Assembly: GCF_002234615.1 (NCBI RefSeq)
Contig: NZ_NMQW01000035.1
Location: 1 to 64,000, forward strand
Length of the DNA stretch: 64,000 bases
Reading direction: 5' to 3'
Source: Paenibacillus rigui
GTDB taxonomy: Bacteria > Bacillota > Bacilli > Paenibacillales > NBRC-103111
Both the position numbers and the translations under genes were made by a program. Each line of letters opens with the position of its first letter. Position 1 is the stretch's first letter. Under the pieces are notes generated by a model. The model was not told the origin of the DNA. It made no database searches and was given only the letters and a program-made list of their open reading frames with translations. Of the stretch, positions 62,792-64,000 are shown piece after piece.

Positions 62792-64000
62792 TTGGAAGAT
62801 TTTAATCCGATTATATCGGAGCTCATTGAACAAAAGAGAGATTGGTATATAGACATCAGCAATCAAATTTGGGATTATGCCGAAACCCGGTTTGAGGAAT
62901 ATCGTTCGGCGGAGCTGCTCTGCAAGGCGCTGGAGCAGGAGGGCTTTGCCGTCGAACGCGGCGTCGGGGGGATGCAGACGGCTTTTATCGCAAGCTATGG
63001 TAGCGGCAAGCCGGTCGTGGCCTTGCTCGGTGAGTTCGACGCTTTGTCCGGCTTAAGCCAGAAGAAGGCAAGCAGCGAGCAGGAGGCGGTCGTTCAAGGA
63101 GGCAATGGCCATGGCTGCGGCCACAATCTGCTGGGCACCGGGGCGCTTGCAGCTGCAGTGACGCTCAAGCAAATTATGGAGGAGCAGGGCATCGGCGGCA
63201 CCATTCGCTACTACGGCTGTCCCGGCGAGGAGGGGGGCTCCGGCAAGACGTTTATGGCTCGCGAGCATCTGTTCGACGATATCGACTTCGCCGTAAGCTG
63301 GCATCCCATGGATTACAACAGCGTCATGTCGATGAATTCTCTCGCCAACTACCAAATTTACTATAAATTCAAAGGGAAAAGCTCCCATGCCGCGGCCTCG
63401 CCTCATCTGGGCAGAAGCGCGCTGGATGCGGTCGAGCTGATGAACGTGGGTGTGAACTATCTGCGGGAGCACATTATTCAGGAAGCCCGGGTTCATTATG
63501 CCGTGACGAATACAGGAGGGCTGTCGCCTAATGTTGTGCAGCCAAGCGCCGAGGTGCTGTACCTGATCCGCGCCCCGCATATCGCGCAGGCCAAAGAAAT
63601 CTTTGACCGCGTCAGCGATGTCGCCCGGGGCGCGGCGCTGATGACGGGAACGGAGGTGCAGATCGTATTCGATAAAGCATGCTCCAACCTCGTGCCGAAT
63701 GAAGTGCTGGAGCGGGTCATGCACGCGAAGTTCGAAGAGCTTGGCGTGCCTGCGTTCGACGAGCAGGAGCGCAAGCTGGCGCAGGCCGTCCGCGCAACCC
63801 TCTCCGAAGCGGAAATCGCCTCTGCGCCGAATATTCCCGACGGCATGAGGGAGAAGGAGCTGGCGGACCGCCTGAATCCCTATGTGAATGGTTTGTTCTT
63901 GAGCGGCTCCACAGATGTCGGCGATGTCAGCTGGATTGCTCCTACCGTACAGTGCACGACCGCTTGCTTCGTGATAGGCTCGCCTCCGCACAGCTGGCAA
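62792..64000 (+). CDS. abgB: p-Aminobenzoyl-glutamate hydrolase subunit B-like (M20), truncated by window end
   Basis: 403 residues in frame to the last base, no stop seen; AbgB is about 480 residues, so roughly 80 are missing. WDYAETRFEEYRSAELLCKALE at the N terminus, LLGEFDALSGLSQ, GHGCGHNLLGTGALAAA, YYGCPGEEGGSGKTFMAREHLFDD, SSHAAASPHLGRSALDAVELMNVGVNYLREH and STDVGDVSWIAPTVQC are AbgB-type signatures. TTG start at 62792 with AGAGGAGGG 9 bp upstream. With abgA and abgT it completes a p-aminobenzoyl-glutamate uptake and cleavage set. Confidence 0.9.
   Translation, partial: MEDFNPIISELIEQKRDWYIDISNQIWDYAETRFEEYRSAELLCKALEQEGFAVERGVGGMQTAFIASYGSGKPVVALLGEFDALSGLSQKKASSEQEAVVQGGNGHGCGHNLLGTGALAAAVTLKQIMEEQGIGGTIRYYGCPGEEGGSGKTFMAREHLFDDIDFAVSWHPMDYNSVMSMNSLANYQIYYKFKGKSSHAAASPHLGRSALDAVELMNVGVNYLREHIIQEARVHYAVTNTGGLSPNVVQPSAEVLYLIRAPHIAQAKEIFDRVSDVARGAALMTGTEVQIVFDKACSNLVPNEVLERVMHAKFEELGVPAFDEQERKLAQAVRATLSEAEIASAPNIPDGMREKELADRLNPYVNGLFLSGSTDVGDVSWIAPTVQCTTACFVIGSPPHSWQ

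Noticed and set aside
63053-64000. Minus-strand frame at window end
   Set aside because: The plus strand encodes an AbgB-like M20 enzyme with all motifs; the minus frame is its shadow.

Overview
The window looks like chromosomal DNA of a Paenibacillus-type, spore-forming Firmicute. Support: consensus sigma-A promoters, strong AGGAGG-type ribosome sites with frequent TTG/GTG starts, an S-layer-homology protein, very many ABC sugar transporters and LacI regulators, and moderately GC-rich protein genes. This is inferred from gene content; no rRNA or tRNA gene is present to confirm it.

Layout. (1) 1-7.0 kb: the 3' end of a group II intron, then a respiratory block. It holds a ba3-type cytochrome oxidase (subunits IIa, II, I), a GAF protein plus NarL-type response regulator and PAS histidine kinase (NreABC-like arrangement), a candidate structured RNA, a DoxX membrane protein and a hemerythrin-like protein. 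Four Crp/Fnr-type palindromes (TGTGA-N6-TCACA or close) sit at the class-II position relative to -10 boxes in this block. (2) 7.1-18 kb: mostly single genes. These are an M29 aminopeptidase, an SLH protein, an orphan solute-binding lipoprotein, a Fur-controlled FTR1 iron permease with a duplicated-domain lipoprotein, a luciferase-like flavoenzyme, a methyltransferase, a DUF4180 protein and NamA. (3) 18.3-19.9 kb: a complete IS1595-family element with 8-bp target duplications and a passenger gene. (4) 20-22.3 kb: a methyltransferase and a GH105 hydrolase. (5) 22.5-32.5 kb: a carbohydrate island with two tandem paralogous LacI regulators, a complete CUT1-type ABC importer lacking its ATPase, an Asp-box (sialidase-superfamily) enzyme, an NanA/DapA-family aldolase, L-fucose isomerase and a YhcH-type cupin. 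(6) 32.6-54.2 kb: a phytate-to-central-metabolism island (below). (7) 54.3-64 kb: an HpaB-type monooxygenase, abgT-abgA, an unusual regulator, a tetR-old yellow enzyme pair, and abgB running off the window end.

The most interesting system is region 6. A secreted beta-propeller phytase is followed by an operon with its own LacI regulator. That operon holds a PTP-like inositol-polyphosphate phosphatase with no signal peptide, an AfuABC/FbpABC-type importer (binding lipoprotein, double-length permease, ATPase), a TIM-barrel isomerase-like protein, MgtC, a Cof-type HAD phosphatase and inositol monophosphatase. The next operon is iolD-E-C-A-J-G-B plus a LacI regulator. No free-inositol permease is visible. 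The simplest reading is that phytate is trimmed outside the cell, partly dephosphorylated inositol phosphates are imported, dephosphorylation is finished in the cytoplasm, and inositol enters the Iol pathway. Matching GTTAAGCGCTTAAC-like operators in front of both the phytase gene and iolD support co-regulation.

Other structure: a dispersed, strongly hairpin-forming intergenic repeat (three copies and one fragment) whose arms differ in sequence but stay complementary; an Abg gene cluster whose two separated promoters share a direct-repeat operator; and TTGAC-N6-GTCAA operators at tetR and its neighbour. No CRISPR array, rRNA or tRNA was seen.
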